NCBI GenBank assembly: GCA_040954595.2
Contig: CM082577.2
Coordinates: forward strand, 16,616,001-16,680,000
Length of the DNA: 64,000 nt
Reading direction: 5' to 3'
DNA from: Balanoglossus misakiensis
Lineage: Eukaryota; Hemichordata
Shown here: positions 13,290 to 27,300 of the stretch, piece by piece
Layout: the number at the start of each line of letters is the position of its first letter
How positions within the stretch are numbered: the stretch's first letter is position 1
The notes under the pieces: generated by a model
Told to the model about the DNA's origin: nothing
The model's database searches: none
The model's input: the letters and a program-made list of their open reading frames with translations, nothing else
Translations under genes and position numbers: made by a program

Positions 13290-16200
13290 TCAATCCTTGT
13301 TAGCCTTGTTTACATAAAAGTTGAAGGGTTTTGCAACTGACAATCCTGCATTAGACTTTCTCCCTCTGGATATTGAAGTCTGTCCTAGTATTACAGCATT
13401 TACAGATGTGCAGTATGTGGCATAGTTTGGATGCGTTAAAGTTCCATTAAGTAATCCCCTTATTTGGCAAAAGTGGTTCTCTATCACATCTGAATCGAAC
13501 CTTGCTGGTACTACATGACTTCCAGGATAAGATGATAGGTGTTTGTCACACACAGCCAAGAATCCTAAAATCAAGGAATCTAGGTCATCTAAGCATTCAG
13601 TTGATGGCAGTTTTCTTGATCGTTTTACCTGCGCTAGTGTACTCTCAAGTGAAGTAACTTGACTTCGCCATTTCAGGAACCAGTTATGTACATCTTTCAA
13701 TACTTCAAGTCTCCCATCAGTCATTGATGTTACAGGTCTTCTGTCACGAAATATAGAAATGAGTTGAGTGGTTTGTTTCAGGAAAGCAATAGTGCCATCT
13801 AAGTGGGTACCATCATCTAGGCTTGACTGGTAGGTCTTCATTAAATGTAGCATTTCACCATTCAGCATGTCTTCTGCTAAATGGTTTCGCATTTTTTCAG
13901 CATTGTTTGGAGCTAGATGTGTGTCTGTTATTTTGTGGTATATGGGTCGGCTATTCACTTCCCGGTCCCAGATCACAGCACTCTGTAAATGGTCCCAAAG
14001 TATTTCATTCCCTTGATAGGTCAGTACTCTTGTGTGTTTGCCCTCCTCATGGCCACTGCTCAATACACTATTTCTCAGTTTCTTTACATCATGAGAAAAA
14101 TCTTGAACATGAATGATATCTGTACTTGGGTCTATCAAATTTGGGCTTGTGTATTTTGATTCTAGAGGGGAGCCATTGAAGTTGGACTTGATGAATTAAC
14201 GGTTTTCTTCTCCGCCATCTTGCATGATGAAGTCAGTGGTGAAGGACCAGTCATGTAACTTTGCAATGATATCCCATAAAATTATGTGTAGTTCAGATGA
14301 CTTAATTCCACACGTAGGATCAATCAATCAAAACAAACATTTATAAAGCGCCAGAATCAATAACAATGTTATTTCCAAAGGCGCTGAAAGTATAACATCA
14401 GTGTTCGTAGGCTTTGAGAAATAGAAATGTCTTGAGTTTTTGTTTGAAAATGTTGAGACTAGAAGCGTGTTGAATGTCAGATGGCAGAGAATTCCAAAGT
14501 TGTGGCGCGACAACGGAAAAGGCACGTCCACCATATGTTTTGAGTCTGTACTTTGGTACACACAACTGGTTCCTTGAGCTGGAGCGCAGAGCACGACTAG
14601 GCTTATATGGCTTGATCAGATCCTGAATGTAGACTGGGGCAAGACGGTTGAGAGCCTTGTACGTTAGTAGTAGAATTTTGTAGTCGAGTCTGAGTCGAAC
14701 TGGCAACCAATGGAGACTATGAAGAACTGGTGATATGTGGTTTGATTTCCTCGTGCGGGTAATGATTCTGGCTGCTGTATTTTGTGCTTTTTGAAGTAGA
14801 TTGATACTGGATTCGGAAAGTCCGTACAGCAATGCATTGCAGTAATCCAGTTTAGATGACAAAACGGCATGTATTACTGTGAGACAAGTTTCCTTACTGA
14901 GATATCTTCTGATGGATCCAATTCGACGTAAGTTGGCATACATCGACTGACAGGTTATTTGAATATGCTTGTGAAACATGTGAGTATTGTCGAAGGTAAC
15001 TCCAATGTTGCGGGCAGATTTAACTGGTTGTATTTTACTTGAGCCAATGGTGATACTGTCGATAGGAACTGGAGAATGGTTAAATTTTGAACGGATGAGA
15101 ATAACTTCTGTTTTGGAGTCGTTGAGTTGCAACATGTTTTCCGTCATCCAGTGCTTGATGTCACAGATACCGGCCTCGATGGAACTGACAGCGGTTGATG
15201 AATCATTTTGGGAGAAGGACAGGTATAATTGATTGTCATCTGCATATTGGTGAAATTCCAGGTCATGTTGTCGAATAAGTTTCCCTAGTGGAGAGATGTA
15301 TATGGTGAACAAAAGTGGTCCGAGGACTGACCCTTGTGGTACGCCACACTGAAGAGGACGGGGTTTACTGGTGACATTTCCAATAAGTACTGACTGATGT
15401 CTGTCCATGAGATACGATTCGAACCATTTGAGGGCGACATCTGTAATGCCAAGGTCCGAGAGCCGGTTTAACAGTAAGCTGTGGTCAATGGTGTCAAATG
15501 CAGCTGAAAGATCCAAAAGGACAAGTATGACACACTTTCCGGAGTCGAGAGACATGCAAATGTCGTCATGAACTTTCAGGAGAGCGGTTTCAGTACTGTG
15601 GTATTGTCTGTATGCAGATTGTAGTGGTTCCAATAGTGAGTTAGCGGTGAGATAAGTGGTGAGTTGAGTGGCAATAACTTTTTCCAGGACTTTAGAGAGG
15701 AATGGTAGATTTGAGACTGGACGGTAATTCTTTAGGATGTTAATGTCCAGAGAAGCCTTCTTGAGTAACCGGGGGGACAACGGCAGACTTGAATGCTGTG
15801 GGTACTTGTCCAGACTGAAGAGAGAGGTTTATTGTCGCAGTTATGTCTTGAAGTAGTGTATCCAGGCATTTCTTCAGTATCGAAGTTGGAAGTGGATCAA
15901 GGCAACATGATTTGGTAGGTGACTGCATGATGAGAGTTTTTATATCTTCTGCTTTTGCTTGGTTGAATGATGAAAATATGGTCGTAGTATTGGTTTCTGT
16001 ATTGATGATCTGTGGGATGTAATTAGTGGAGTTCAGGTTGTCACGAATAATCTTGATCTTGTTTATAAAATAGTCACTGAAACGTTCTGTGAGTTCACCC
16101 GGTGTAGTATGGTCAGGAAGAGATTGTGAATTCTTGGTACAAAGTGTAGAAACTAGTTTGAACAGTGATCGCTGGTTATTGGCATTCTCAGATATGAGGT

Positions 16201-18316
16201 CGGAATAGTAGTCACGTTTGGCCTGGCGTATTAATTTGGTCACGTGAAGACACTGTTCTTTGTAGATTTGGCGGTGGATTTCCAGCTTGGTGTTACGCCA
16301 TTTACGCTCGGCAGATCTTCTATCCGTCTTTGCTTGTTTAATAGTAGCATTATACCATCTGGTGTCTGGACGAACAGTGACAGTGCGTTTCTTTACTGGT
16401 GCATGTATATCAAGAAGAGCAGACAGTTTTGAATCATAGGTCGATATGGCTTTATGAATATTTGATGGCAGGTGAAGAAAGTCGGGAATGGATGCAACAT
16501 CATTGATGAAATCACTCATTGGGATAGCAGATATGCATCGATGTGTGACTTGGCGTCTTTCAAGCGGTGGTTTCTGAAATACCAGCCTTGCATGAATTGG
16601 AAAGTGATCTGAAAGACTGTGGCAATCGATGGATATTGCTTTGATGACTTTTTCAGAATTAGTAATTATCAGGTCGAGGGTGTGGCCTTTTACATGTGTT
16701 GAGTCGCTTATCCATTGCTTTAAACCAAATGAGTCGATGAGATCTTTGAACTTCACAGCTGTAGCATTGTGCGGATCATCCAGATGCAAGTTGAAGTCGC
16801 CAACAATGAACAGGTTGCCTGTATTTGGAACAAGCTTTTCAAGTGTATTTCCAAACTCCGTTAGGAATTGCGATGTTGTAAATTTGTTTTTGTTATTCGG
16901 GGGTGGGCGATAGACGATGAGCAGTTTCAGAGAAATTCCGTTGTGCTGTACAAGGATAATGACATATGGGAAAGCGAAAGCCAGTATATCCCAGGAATGT
17001 AAATTGGATAGCTTCTGTCGCAAGTTTGCGTGTTACTTTCCCCTCTTTCAAGATTTGGAGGTTAAAGGCCTCTTCTCCAATATCCACCCATCCTATAAGC
17101 TTGGGTTGTCCACCCCTCATTGACAAAACAAGATCTTGTTGTACCTTTGTTTCATCGTGGATAAGACCACCAGCCCAGCCATGTTTTGGAATGTTGGCCT
17201 CCTTTGCTGCTTTGTACATCCATTCAAAGACTTTATCATCAATCCCAGGTGTTTTGTGGAACCATATTCTTGTATCGTGTCAGTAGTCTGCCAGATGGCA
17301 AAATTAACATGTTACTATCTCGTAAATCATGGTAAGTCTTGGGACTTCTCACCCAAATATTTAAACATAAACTTATGATTTCTTTTTTCCATTGCCGTTG
17401 GGTAGGTGTTTTGCAGCGTACAGCATCGTATTGGCTTTGGAGCAGTAACTTCATTTGCTCTGATGCATCTGAAAATATCAGATTTAATATAGAACTGAGG
17501 TCTTGGTGGTCTTCTTCATCAAGTGTTAATTCTTCCTCTGTTTCTGGGGAAGTATCCAGTGAATCATCACTCTTTTGGTTCAAGTTCAGTTGACATCTAA
17601 GCTGACAGTTTCGGCAAGTTTCTGTAAAGCCATACCAGCTCAGTACTTGATCACAACTATTGTGTCGAAACATCTTCTGAAGGGTAATTTTCATTACCTT
17701 TAACACTAATTTGTTCGACTGTGCATTTATGGAGATAGTTCTTGGGATCTTTAATTTTGTTCAAGTAATTAGCTGCAGCAACACCCTTACAAATCTTAAT
17801 TGTCTCCACCACAGACACAATGTCAGCAACTGTCATCTTGTTTAAAGTGGCTAGGTCTGAATCAATACCAATACTACTCAAGTCAATGGCCTTGCCTCTG
17901 ACTTGTAGTTCCCAGTGATATTTATACACAAGAACTTGTTTTAAGATCATATTACCATTGCTTATGATATCTGTAGGAACAGCAAACTGAATGTAATCAT
18001 TGTGACATCTTGGTAAAATAACCACTGTATCAGGCATATGGTGTCTGGGATCATTCAAGGAAAGACTGTCAATACAGGTATCTTGTGTGGACACATGCTT
18101 CCATTCTATACCTCGGTACACCATCACCGTCTTTCTTGTTTTGGAATCGTGCTTAGTATGTTTAGTCATATTGGGAAATAGCTTTTTGAGTGTTCTTCCA
18201 TGCACAGATGGTTTTAGGTCAGTGCTTAAAGCATTTTACATTTACCCCATAGCACATCTTGGCGGATAGATCCTGTTTGCGACTCCTTAATATTATCTTT
18301 CAACCTGTTGAAACAA
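13290..18316 (-). pseudogene. P-element-like transposase, interrupted and frameshifted
   Basis: Minus-strand reading from an acceptor site at 18316: an N-terminal region (18205-17700); a helix-turn-helix-like block with SPKTYHDLRDSNMLILPSGRL (17400-17280); the RNase H-fold start GGLIHDETKVQQDL with the first acidic residues, then LIGWVDIGEE (17180-17080); a break at ~16950 by a retrotransposon; resumption at ~14317 with FIMQDGGEENR; and the C-terminal acidic site VIENHFCQIRG followed by AVILGQ and KSNAG, ending at 13290. This order fits P/THAP9-type transposases. Damage: frameshifts near 17700 and 17248, an in-frame TAA at 14196-14198, and the insertion. A THAP domain is not visible; an upstream exon is missing. 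The gene lies antisense inside a helicase intron. Confidence 0.85.
14318..16950 (-). mobile_element. CR1/L2-group non-LTR retrotransposon, 5'-truncated
   Basis: Two overlapping minus-strand frames form one broken ORF. The first part (about 16950-15740) has the end of an AP-type endonuclease (VYRPPP, GDFNLHLDD, SDHFPI). The second (15780-14398) is a reverse transcriptase with motif A (LLDLSAAFDTID), motif B (GVPQGSVLGPLL), motif C (YADDNQLY) and the usual C-terminal RT-linked domain. The frames shift at a G/C run near 15772. The 3' end is an ATCA-type tail at 14318-14335. It inserted into the P-like transposase, whose coding sequence resumes on both sides. The endonuclease N-terminus is missing, so the copy is truncated and cannot move by itself. 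Confidence 0.9.
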
Positions 18317-20202
18317 AAAAGGAAATCAACAGTAAGTATGGTGATGTGAATAAATAATATAGCACACAATTGATTAAATAAATTATTAATTCAAAGTTTT
18401 TGTTTTCCCTTGCAGGTAGAGCAAAGGCATACAAATCTGTAGATTTTGGTGATCCAAAACTGTTAGCAACATGTTCAGCCCCAAAGACTCTACATCTGAA
18501 TGTGAGTGCCCCTGTCATTCTGGTTGCTAACATATCAGACAACTTATTCAATGGTCTCCAAGGAGAAGTTGTTGATTTACAGGACGACAAAGTGTCTGTG
18601 AGGTTTCCTACAATTGGAAGATGTATACCATAAGTAGACACAATTTCCAGGTCTACAGTCCTGAAAAAAGATGTGCGGTTGCTAACAGAAAGCAATTTCC
18701 AATGAAGTTGGCATTTGCCATGACTGTTCATCGGTCACAGGGTCTAACGATTGACAAGGTCGAAGTAGACTGCTGGAACATGACACAGAAGGGACAGATC
18801 GGTGTTGCAATAGGTAGGGCAAAAGTGAAGAAAAGTCTTCGGGTCCTCAACTTCAAGCCAGGTTTTATTTACCCCCAGCCACCTGCAATAACCGAGTTTT
18901 ATAGCAGAGGAAAAGTAACAGCCAAAGATGATCTGTCATGCTGCAGAAGGGAAATTATTCCTGGAACAGTTGATGTTATTGTTGAGAATAAGGAAGAAGA
19001 CTTGGAAGATGTACAACCACCCACTGCAGATGAGTTGGACGAACTTCTAGAGGATGTTGATGACCAAGATGGAATCACTGGTACTGACGAACCCTCTATG
19101 TCTAGTAGTAGTGATGGTGGGGGTGGTGATTTTGGTGCTAAGGTTGAAGAAACCTGCCTGCCAGATGATGTCATACCTGACATCGATTTTTACAGGGTTA
19201 ACAGCTATGAAAACCCACTTACTGATGAACAGCGTGATATGAATGCACAACGTTCATACCTTGGTAATGAGAGCCAGAAAGTAAAGGAGTTCTGCCAGAT
19301 AGTGTGGCGAAAAATAATCGAAGCATTTGAGAGCTGTATTCCATCCTCCAATCAGAAAGTGAACAACAAACACACAACAGCATTATATAAAGAATTCACC
19401 AAGCTTCTACAGAGTGATGGCTACAAGAAGTGTGTTGGTGTGTTGTTCAATGTGAAGATACCATCATCGCAGCATTTCAGGACCACATTTGTTATGACAA
19501 GACACATCAGAGAGAGAGTAATCTGTAAGAGTGTGGAGAAAATAAAGGCGAAGGCTGTTGAAAAATGCAGTAAAGGTGGAAAGAAATTCAAAGGTTCATC
19601 AGCTGGACGAGGCAAAATACGATACATTGGTGGTTGGTGCCTGGCCAAACTAAGGTATCAGAAGAAAAAGGGTGTCATCAGAAAACTGTACAAGAAGAAG
19701 TGTGAAAAGCAAATGGAAAGACTTGACACAGAAATAAAGGTATTGGAACAACTGATAGACACAGAAGACAACTTGTTATCAACTTCTGAAGAACAAGACA
19801 CACTAACAGAGACAAGAAGAAAACAATATGCCAGGGGAGGGCTCACCAACATTACAGACAGTGCTTTCCATTTCTTTGAACACTTAGATACAGAAGTGAG
19901 ACAGTTAGAGAACATGGACAATGTGGCCCTGTATGGTCCAACTCTATACCAATTCATCACAAAGAAAATTAAGAATGATAAAGCTATGGTGGACCAGTGG
20001 ATGTCTCTATTCAACAAGCCTGGCGCAACAGATTCTACTGATGGTGAAGAAACACACGGAATTGACAGTACCAGTAGTGCTGATGACAAAAGTATCGAAA
20101 AAGAAGACAATGGTGACAAGATTGATAATGGTTATGATGTTGGTGTACGAGAAACGGATATTGATGGAGGTGGAAAACATGGTGATGAATTGTCTGGTGG
20201 TG

Positions 20203-20233
20203 ATGGTGATGATGATGATGATAATGGGGATGG

Positions 20234-20264
<31 letters not shown>

Positions 20265-20362
20265 AATGATAATGATGATGATGATGATGATGATAATGAT
20301 GATGATGATGATGATGATGATGAAGATGACGAAGATGATGATGATGACGAAGATGATGATGT

Positions 20363-20393
<31 letters not shown>

Positions 20394-20395
20394 AT
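20203..20395 (+). repeat. (GAT)n tract coding for poly-Asp
   Basis: Nearly pure GAT/GAC trinucleotides inside helicase exon 4, giving an acidic stretch of about 60 residues. The antisense frame reads poly-Ile and is an artefact. The tract stays in frame on both sides, so it probably expanded while the gene was still coding. Confidence 0.92.
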
Positions 20396-21701
20396 ATCTG
20401 GTCGACAAGACAGACATGATGTTAATGATTTAGGATGTTATGATCAAAAGAATGTTGACAGCGATACATCTGACAATGATACTATAGTTATAGCTTTGTA
20501 TGAAGAGGTTATTAATAGGTATGTTAAAATGTCATGTGCATCATTCAGAAAAGAATATTTGAGACGTGTGAAAACAAAAAAAGAGGAAGCACACAGAAAG
20601 CAGGTTAAAATCCGTAAAGGTGGCCCAAGACTCCCAAAGAATACAAGCAGAGTATCCACCATTCCTAAAACCTTTGGTTTCAGTGATATATTAGCAGACA
20701 AAAGTGTTGGGAAAACTAAATCACATACTACACTTCAGACAGAACTTGCATCAAATCCACATTATTTCAACACAAAATCAATCACTAAAAGCCAGTTACA
20801 ATTGTTGTGCAAGTGTTACGAATTAACAATGTCTTCAAAGTTGACAAAATCCCATATAGGTTCTCAGCTAAGGGAGAAAATCATGTCCTCTACAAAAATG
20901 AACAAACCAGATGTGTTGGGTGGTAAGATTTTATGTTTCAAATACATGTGCAGGTGTTTTCCATGCACAAATTGTTTTAAATTGTTATTTATTTTTTGAT
21001 AAAATTGTTGTTAGGTTTGACCACATTTGAGTTAACTTAATGTAGAAGGATAAGGAAAGAATACAGTTCAATCTGTTATGTATTATTACTTTAAGTTGCC
21101 AAACGGTAAGATTTACCACCTGCATGACATTTCTGCTAACTGCATTATTGTTTTTCAATGTGACATACAATTTGCATGTATCAGTGGCATGGGCATGCTC
21201 AGTTTTGTTTATTTTTTGTAAATGCTGTTTTCAACTTTACTATCAAGTTACAAATAACCATATTCAAATAGAAAGTAATGTTATACATGTACTTTTTTAA
21301 GTTGTTTGTTTTACATACATTGCTAATATTAATCATACATTAAAATATATTTATTCATAATCTCTTGCAGAAATTCAACACAGTTCAGAGCCAACAGGTA
21401 GTAACACAACAGTCTCTCAAGTTCATGCGTCAACATCAGCACCATATACAAAACGAAGACGTGTGGTGAAATGGCCTTGTGGAAAATGTGGAGATTGCTG
21501 TCTGGCCAACAGTATTTGTTGTGACAAGTGTGACAAGTGGTTCCACTACGCTTGTGTTAATATCAACGAAGATGTTATCGATTCTTTAGAAGATGAAACA
21601 TGGTATTGCTCCAACTGTCTAAAATGAGAACATTTTGAGGGATTTAAAATGCTTCTTAGAACTCTACTAGACATGGTGAAATGTGTGATCATGTAAACAT
21701 G

Positions 21702-21708
21702 TGCGTGC

Positions 21709-21740
<32 letters not shown>

Positions 21741-21757
21741 GTGAGTGTGTGTGTGTT
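21702..21757 (+). repeat. (GT)n microsatellite
   Basis: GT dinucleotides with a few interruptions, about 75 bp past the helicase/PHD stop codon, in what would be the 3' untranslated region. Confidence 0.95.
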
Positions 21758-22159
21758 ACCTATGGTCAATATAAGACATCCAGATTGGTTGTTTCTTCCA
21801 CTAGATACATGGATGCTAGGTCGAAAACATTCCCACTCAAAACGTTCAATTGCACAGTGGTGACCGGTGTTTGCAATTGAAATATTTCATCGCATATACG
21901 TATACGGATCGCCATCCCGACCCCTTGTAGGCCTACCTCCTCAGTTCGACTGACACTGGCCCTGTCGCTGTCTGATCAGACCTTGCACAACTAATTAAAT
22001 ATTTATGAAATATAAAGTTTTAACCAATGAGGTACCGGGATAGGATGCAAAACGTTAACGACACTGATTTATTAGTGTGGTTGCTAAGAAGCGCTAATGA
22101 CACTGATCTATTTTAGTGACGTTGCTATATCACAGCGTCCGCTTCGATACCAAAAATCG

Positions 22160-22325
22160 GTTTAAATGTAGCAATATGTCAACTTTAAGAATGTGCGCGC
22201 ACTAAGAGCGAATCTGTCTCTTTCAATGGTAATATATGGAAAAACCGCTTCATTTTTACACATAGTTCTGTCAAAAGAAATTAATTTTACTGATCGCATA
22301 AAACTATATGGTCGCCGTGCTTAGC
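22160..22325 (-). repeat. Diverged repeat, inverted partner at 9525-9690
   Basis: Reverse-complement match in blocks to 9525-9690, described there. It lies between the helicase 3' end and the right terminal repeat. Confidence 0.5.
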
Positions 22326-22732
22326 ACGTTGACACCGGTGTTTTATTTCCAAAAATGGTATAGTGTTATTGCTGTCAGTATAAACGGCGCTGCGAAATAA
22401 AGCCCCGCAAATAAATAAATAAATAAATGTAAAATGCGGGGGCGCTCCATATCGTGCATGACAGGGGGGGGGGGGGTTACTCCCATAGGAAGGTGTCAGT
22501 ATGGGTAAGTGCCACTCGGAAGTGTTACTTTTTCACGGAAAAATCTCCAAACGTGGGTTGTCTTTTCATCCGAAAATCATCATGTACATGGTAAATAAAC
22601 ATTTTTTGCTCCGATTTTGTCCCGAACAACGGTTCTGTTTTGACAAAATACATGGGTAGATATGTTTTCAATTCGGGTCGGGTCGCACACCCCCGTACGA
22701 AAATAGTGGGAGCCTCCCCCTCTGAAAAATGG

Positions 22733-22991
22733 TTACGCCATTGGTTACGCTTTCCTTCGATATCAAGACGGTCACACATGTTATGATGTAGCAACAGTTC
22801 GTGGCTAGCTCCCTAGCTTTCCAGTAAAAGAGCACAGTATTGGTAAACACTTGAGACCCTGTTCGTAATTCGAATTTCGAAAATCGAATTACGAACTTCG
22901 ATATCAACACCCTTATTTCAACCTCTCGATTTACTCGGCATTTTTAAAAGTGATTGCTTTATAGTGGCTTTATATTGTTTTGTAGAGGCTT
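22733..22991 (-). repeat. Right terminal inverted repeat of the P/Pif1 element
   Basis: Inverted copy of 10606-10868, including the palindrome at 22861-22896. The outer end is GTAGAGGCTT. The flanking bases do not match those left of 10606, so no target-site duplication is evident. Confidence 0.9.
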
Positions 22992-23737
22992 GCGATTCAA
23001 AAAAACGCCAAAAAGCGAATTCGTTGGTCTCAATATAGTTTAGAATTTCACTTGGCCGCACGGATCGCGGTATCAATGAAGCAACTTCAAAAAGGCCACG
23101 TAAATTTCATAGGTTACATCAAATGAATTCAATTATAGCAAAATAGTCTCTATGCTAGTAATATCAAACATATCTAGCAGGGGATGTGTGCTTTTTGAGC
23201 TGTTTTCGTGACTTTTGTTTGGTATGAAAAGCTGTTCATGTTGTTTGACTACTTGAAACATACTGAAATACTCGTAAACCATACCCAATCTCTGCATCGT
23301 ATATAAGACAAGAGTGAACATTCGGTGAAACAATTTATGGTCACTACCCAGTTGTTCAATGTTGAGACAACATTTGTCTATATACAGTATTGTATAATGT
23401 TTAGACCACAATGGGCTTGTGATAAGACCTCAGAGTGTGGATTCCTTTCATGTTATAGCTGTGACGTTCATGTCTTGTTCCCAGTGTTCAGAGAGACCTT
23501 GCTTACAAATATGTCATATCAAGCAGTCTTCACACAGAGTGGAGGTTTTCGTGCAGACGACTTTGATGTTTCCTAAAATCTAAAGTGGAAAATTTGCAAC
23601 GAAGCCGCATTGACAATCTTGGAGAACCAATATGGCGGTATGCATGCATGAATGACGTAACCTGTCCCTGCCAGGTCCTGTCCCTGGCCTGTACCCTGGC
23701 TTGTCCTCTTCCGTGCCATACCAAGGGTTGTATTGTT
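22992..23737. other. Gene-free stretch
   Basis: No coding exon supported; the longest frame (23325-23576) has no recognisable features. A short C/T-rich run of degenerate CCTG repeats lies at 23660-23700. Confidence 0.5.
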
Positions 23738-24316
23738 AGGGTTTCGAGACCAGAGGGGTCTCGAAACCCTCTTGAAATCGTGTTGTTTTTTATTATTATT
23801 ATTATTATTATTCTTCTTCCCACTTTTAAAAACAGCCGCTATTCGAAGACCGTTGCACCCAATGACTTGAAATTTGGCTCATAGGTAAAACTCAAAGCAA
23901 GTAATTTTCTGATCATGTCACTATGGCAACAGGTCACATGACGTGGCAGCCATCTTGGATTTAAACTTTTAAATTGGTCTAATTTGCATAAAAAATGAAG
24001 AATCCAAATTCTGTTCAGAAACTTTGTGGACCATATGGCCAGGGTCCTCTATGCCAAATTTCAATGTCTAAGTCCTTGCCGATTTTGAGGAGATGATTTT
24101 TAAAGCATTATTTTTCATATTTTCCATGACCATTGGACCCAGCCATTGGCCTATACTTTCCATGGTTAAGCAATGGCCCCCTAGGATTTTAGACTTATGC
24201 CCAATATCTCAACATCCGCTGGGCTGATCAGCTTCAAATTTTGTGTGCAGCTAGCCTACCTTCAGACAATCAGTTCCAACTGGAAAAAATAATATGGAAA
24301 ATCGACCGATTTTTTT

Positions 24317-27300
24317 AGGGCACAAGCCCAGCAGGCTTGTGCCCTATTGTTTTTACTGGAGTTTTTCTTCTTCTTCTTCTTGTGCCGTTTTTTTCGTCAA
24401 GTACATCTTGAAAACGGCTGAACCTACAAATCTCAAACTTGGCACAATGGTGCAGGCCAATAAGAGCATGAGCTGTACCCTTGTGAATGTTTAATAAGTC
24501 ATGTGACCTGATGACCATATTTGGGCAAAATTTTCAAATCGGCCTTATTTGCATATGCATGGAGATATCAAAATTCTTTTAGCAACTTTTGCTGACCATG
24601 GGGTCATTGTCCTACATGCCAAATTTCAAGGCCATAGGCCATGTCAATTTTGAGAAGAAGATTTTTAAGTATTATTTTTCATATTTTTCGCCCAAGCTAT
24701 GGGCCTATACGTTACATAGTAAAGCTATGACCACATATTATTTTGGATAAATATGCATACATATCTCAAAATCATCTCAAACTTTGGTGTGCAGCTAGCC
24801 TAGCATTTGTCAATCATTTTAAGCGAAAAAAAAATAATATGAAAAATCGACCGATTTTTTTATATTAATGTTTTAAATTAAATTTATACCTTTTTACTTA
24901 AAGGTATACGGTCACCTCCAATTTACATATCGCCATATATAGTTGAAATGGCGTATTTGAGTGTTCTAAAGAACGCTTTATTTTCGCGTGTGCCACCCAC
25001 TGAAAATCTGTGATTGGTTAGATCTCGATTTACCATGGTAACTGTGGCTAAATTTGTATAGGTGACCGTATACCTTTAATATACCTCTATAGTTAAGCTA
25101 TGTACACGTCTTAGTGTGGAATTCTGGTCTGTGCAACGGTCCTGTACAGTGACTGTCTATTGGGCAGTGAGCACAATGGGACCAAAATAACAGGCAAAAT
25201 TTCGGGCTCACCTGTAACACCTGCTTAACTAATGAATTATGTGCATACCTAATTCTGGGCTAACTAATAAGCCTAGAGGTTTTGTTCTTGTGGGACATGG
25301 ACCAGTATGAGGTCAAAATTTCTTGCCCAAATTTTGGGTGACCTCAGGTGACCTTTCACCTACTTTACCATATCTTGGCATCCAGAGCAGGTACAGACTT
25401 GGTGTTTGAAGGGTTGGGACTAAAATTGAAAAGCAAAAATGGGGGTCACCTGTGACACCTGCATATCTCATTAATTATGTGCATACCTAATTCAAGGCTA
25501 ACCAATAGGGCTATAGGTTTGGTTTTTGTTGAACATGGACCGGTATAGGGTCAAAATTTCTTGCCCAAATTTTGTATGACCTCAGGTGACCTTTGACCTA
25601 CTTTACCATATCTTGGCATCCAGAGCAGGTACAGACTTGGTGTTTGAAGGGTTGGGACTAAAATTGAAAAGCAAAAATGGGGGTCACCTGTGACACCTGC
25701 ATATCTCATTAATTATGTGCATACCTAATTCAAGGCTAACCAATAGGGCTATAGGTTTGGTTTTTGTTGAACATGGACCGGTATAGGGTCAAAATTTCTT
25801 GCCCAAATTTTGTATGACCTCAGGTGACCTTTGACCTACTTTACCATATCTTGGCATCCAGAGCAGGTACAGACTTGGCGTTTGGAGGGTTGGGACTAAA
25901 ATTGAAAAGGCAAAATTGGGGGTCACCTGTGACACCTGCCTACATCATTAATTATGTGCATACCTAATTCCAGGCTAACCAATAGGGCTATAGGTTTGGT
26001 TTTTGTTGAACATGGACCAGTATAGGGTCAACATTTCTTGCCCAAATTTTGCATGAACTCAGGTGACCTTTGACCTACTTTACCATATCTTGGCATCCAG
26101 AGCAGATATGCTTATTGCTATGTTGCTATGTGCTATGTTGGCTTGGGCCCGCTATTGCTGCTTGCAGCTATATTTCTTCTTCTTCTTCTTCTTCTTGTGC
26201 CGTTTTTTTCGTCAAGTAGATCTTGAAATCGGCTGAACCTACAAATCTGAAATTTGGCACAATGGTGCATGCCTATGAGAGCTTGAGCTGTACCCTTGTG
26301 AATGTTTAATTAGTCATGTGACCTGATGACCATATATGGGCAAAATTTTCAAATCGGCCTTATTTGCATATGCATGAAGATATCAAAATTCTTTTAGCAA
26401 CTTTTGTGGACCATGTGGTCAGGGTTCTACATGCCAAATGTCAGGGCCATAGGCCATGTCAATTTTGAGAAGAAGATTTTTAAGTATTATTTTTCATATT
26501 TTTCACCCAAGCCATGGGCCTATACTTTACATAGTACAGCTATGACCACATATTATTTTGGATAAATATGCATACATATCTCAAAATCTGTTAGGCCGAT
26601 CATCTCCAACTTTGCTGTGCAGCTAGCCTAGCATTTGTCAATCATTTTAAGCGAAAAAAAATAATATGAAAAATCGACCGATTTTTAAAAAAAAAATTTT
26701 AAAATTAAATTTATACCTTTACTTATACCTCTATAGTTAAGCTATGTACACGTCTTAGTGTGGAATTCTGGTCTGTGCAATAGTCCTGTACAGTGACTGT
26801 CTATTGGTGTGTGAGCACAATGGCACCAAAATAAAAGGCACAATTTTAGGCTCACCTGTAACACCTGCTTAACTCATTTATTATGTGCATACCTAATTCT
26901 GGGCTAACTAAGAGGGCTAGAAGTTTTGTTCTTGTGGGACATGGACCAGTATTGGGTCAAAATTTCTTGCCCAAATTTTGGGTGACCTCAGGTGACCTTT
27001 GACCTACTTTCCTATATCTCGGCATCCAAAGCAGGTACAGACTTGGCGTTTGGAGGGTTGGGACTAAAATTGAAAAGCCAAATTGGGGGTCACCTGTGAC
27101 ACCTGCATATCTCATTAATTATGTGCATACCTAATTCCAGGGTAACCAATAGGGCTATAGGTTTGGTTTTTGTTGAACATGGACCAGTATAGGGTAAAGA
27201 TTTCTTGCCCAAATTTTGCATGACCTCAGGTGACCTTTGACCTACTTTACCAGATCTTGGCATCCAGAGCAGATACAGAATTGGCGTTTGGATGGTTTGG

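Noticed and set aside
18241-18331. Missing helicase exon ending at a GTAAGT donor
   Set aside because: The translation has no Pif1 similarity; on the minus strand the same spot is a good acceptor for the transposase, whose frame continues from it.
20007-20417. Poly-Ile membrane protein on the minus strand
   Set aside because: Antisense of the GAT tract that codes for poly-Asp in the helicase.
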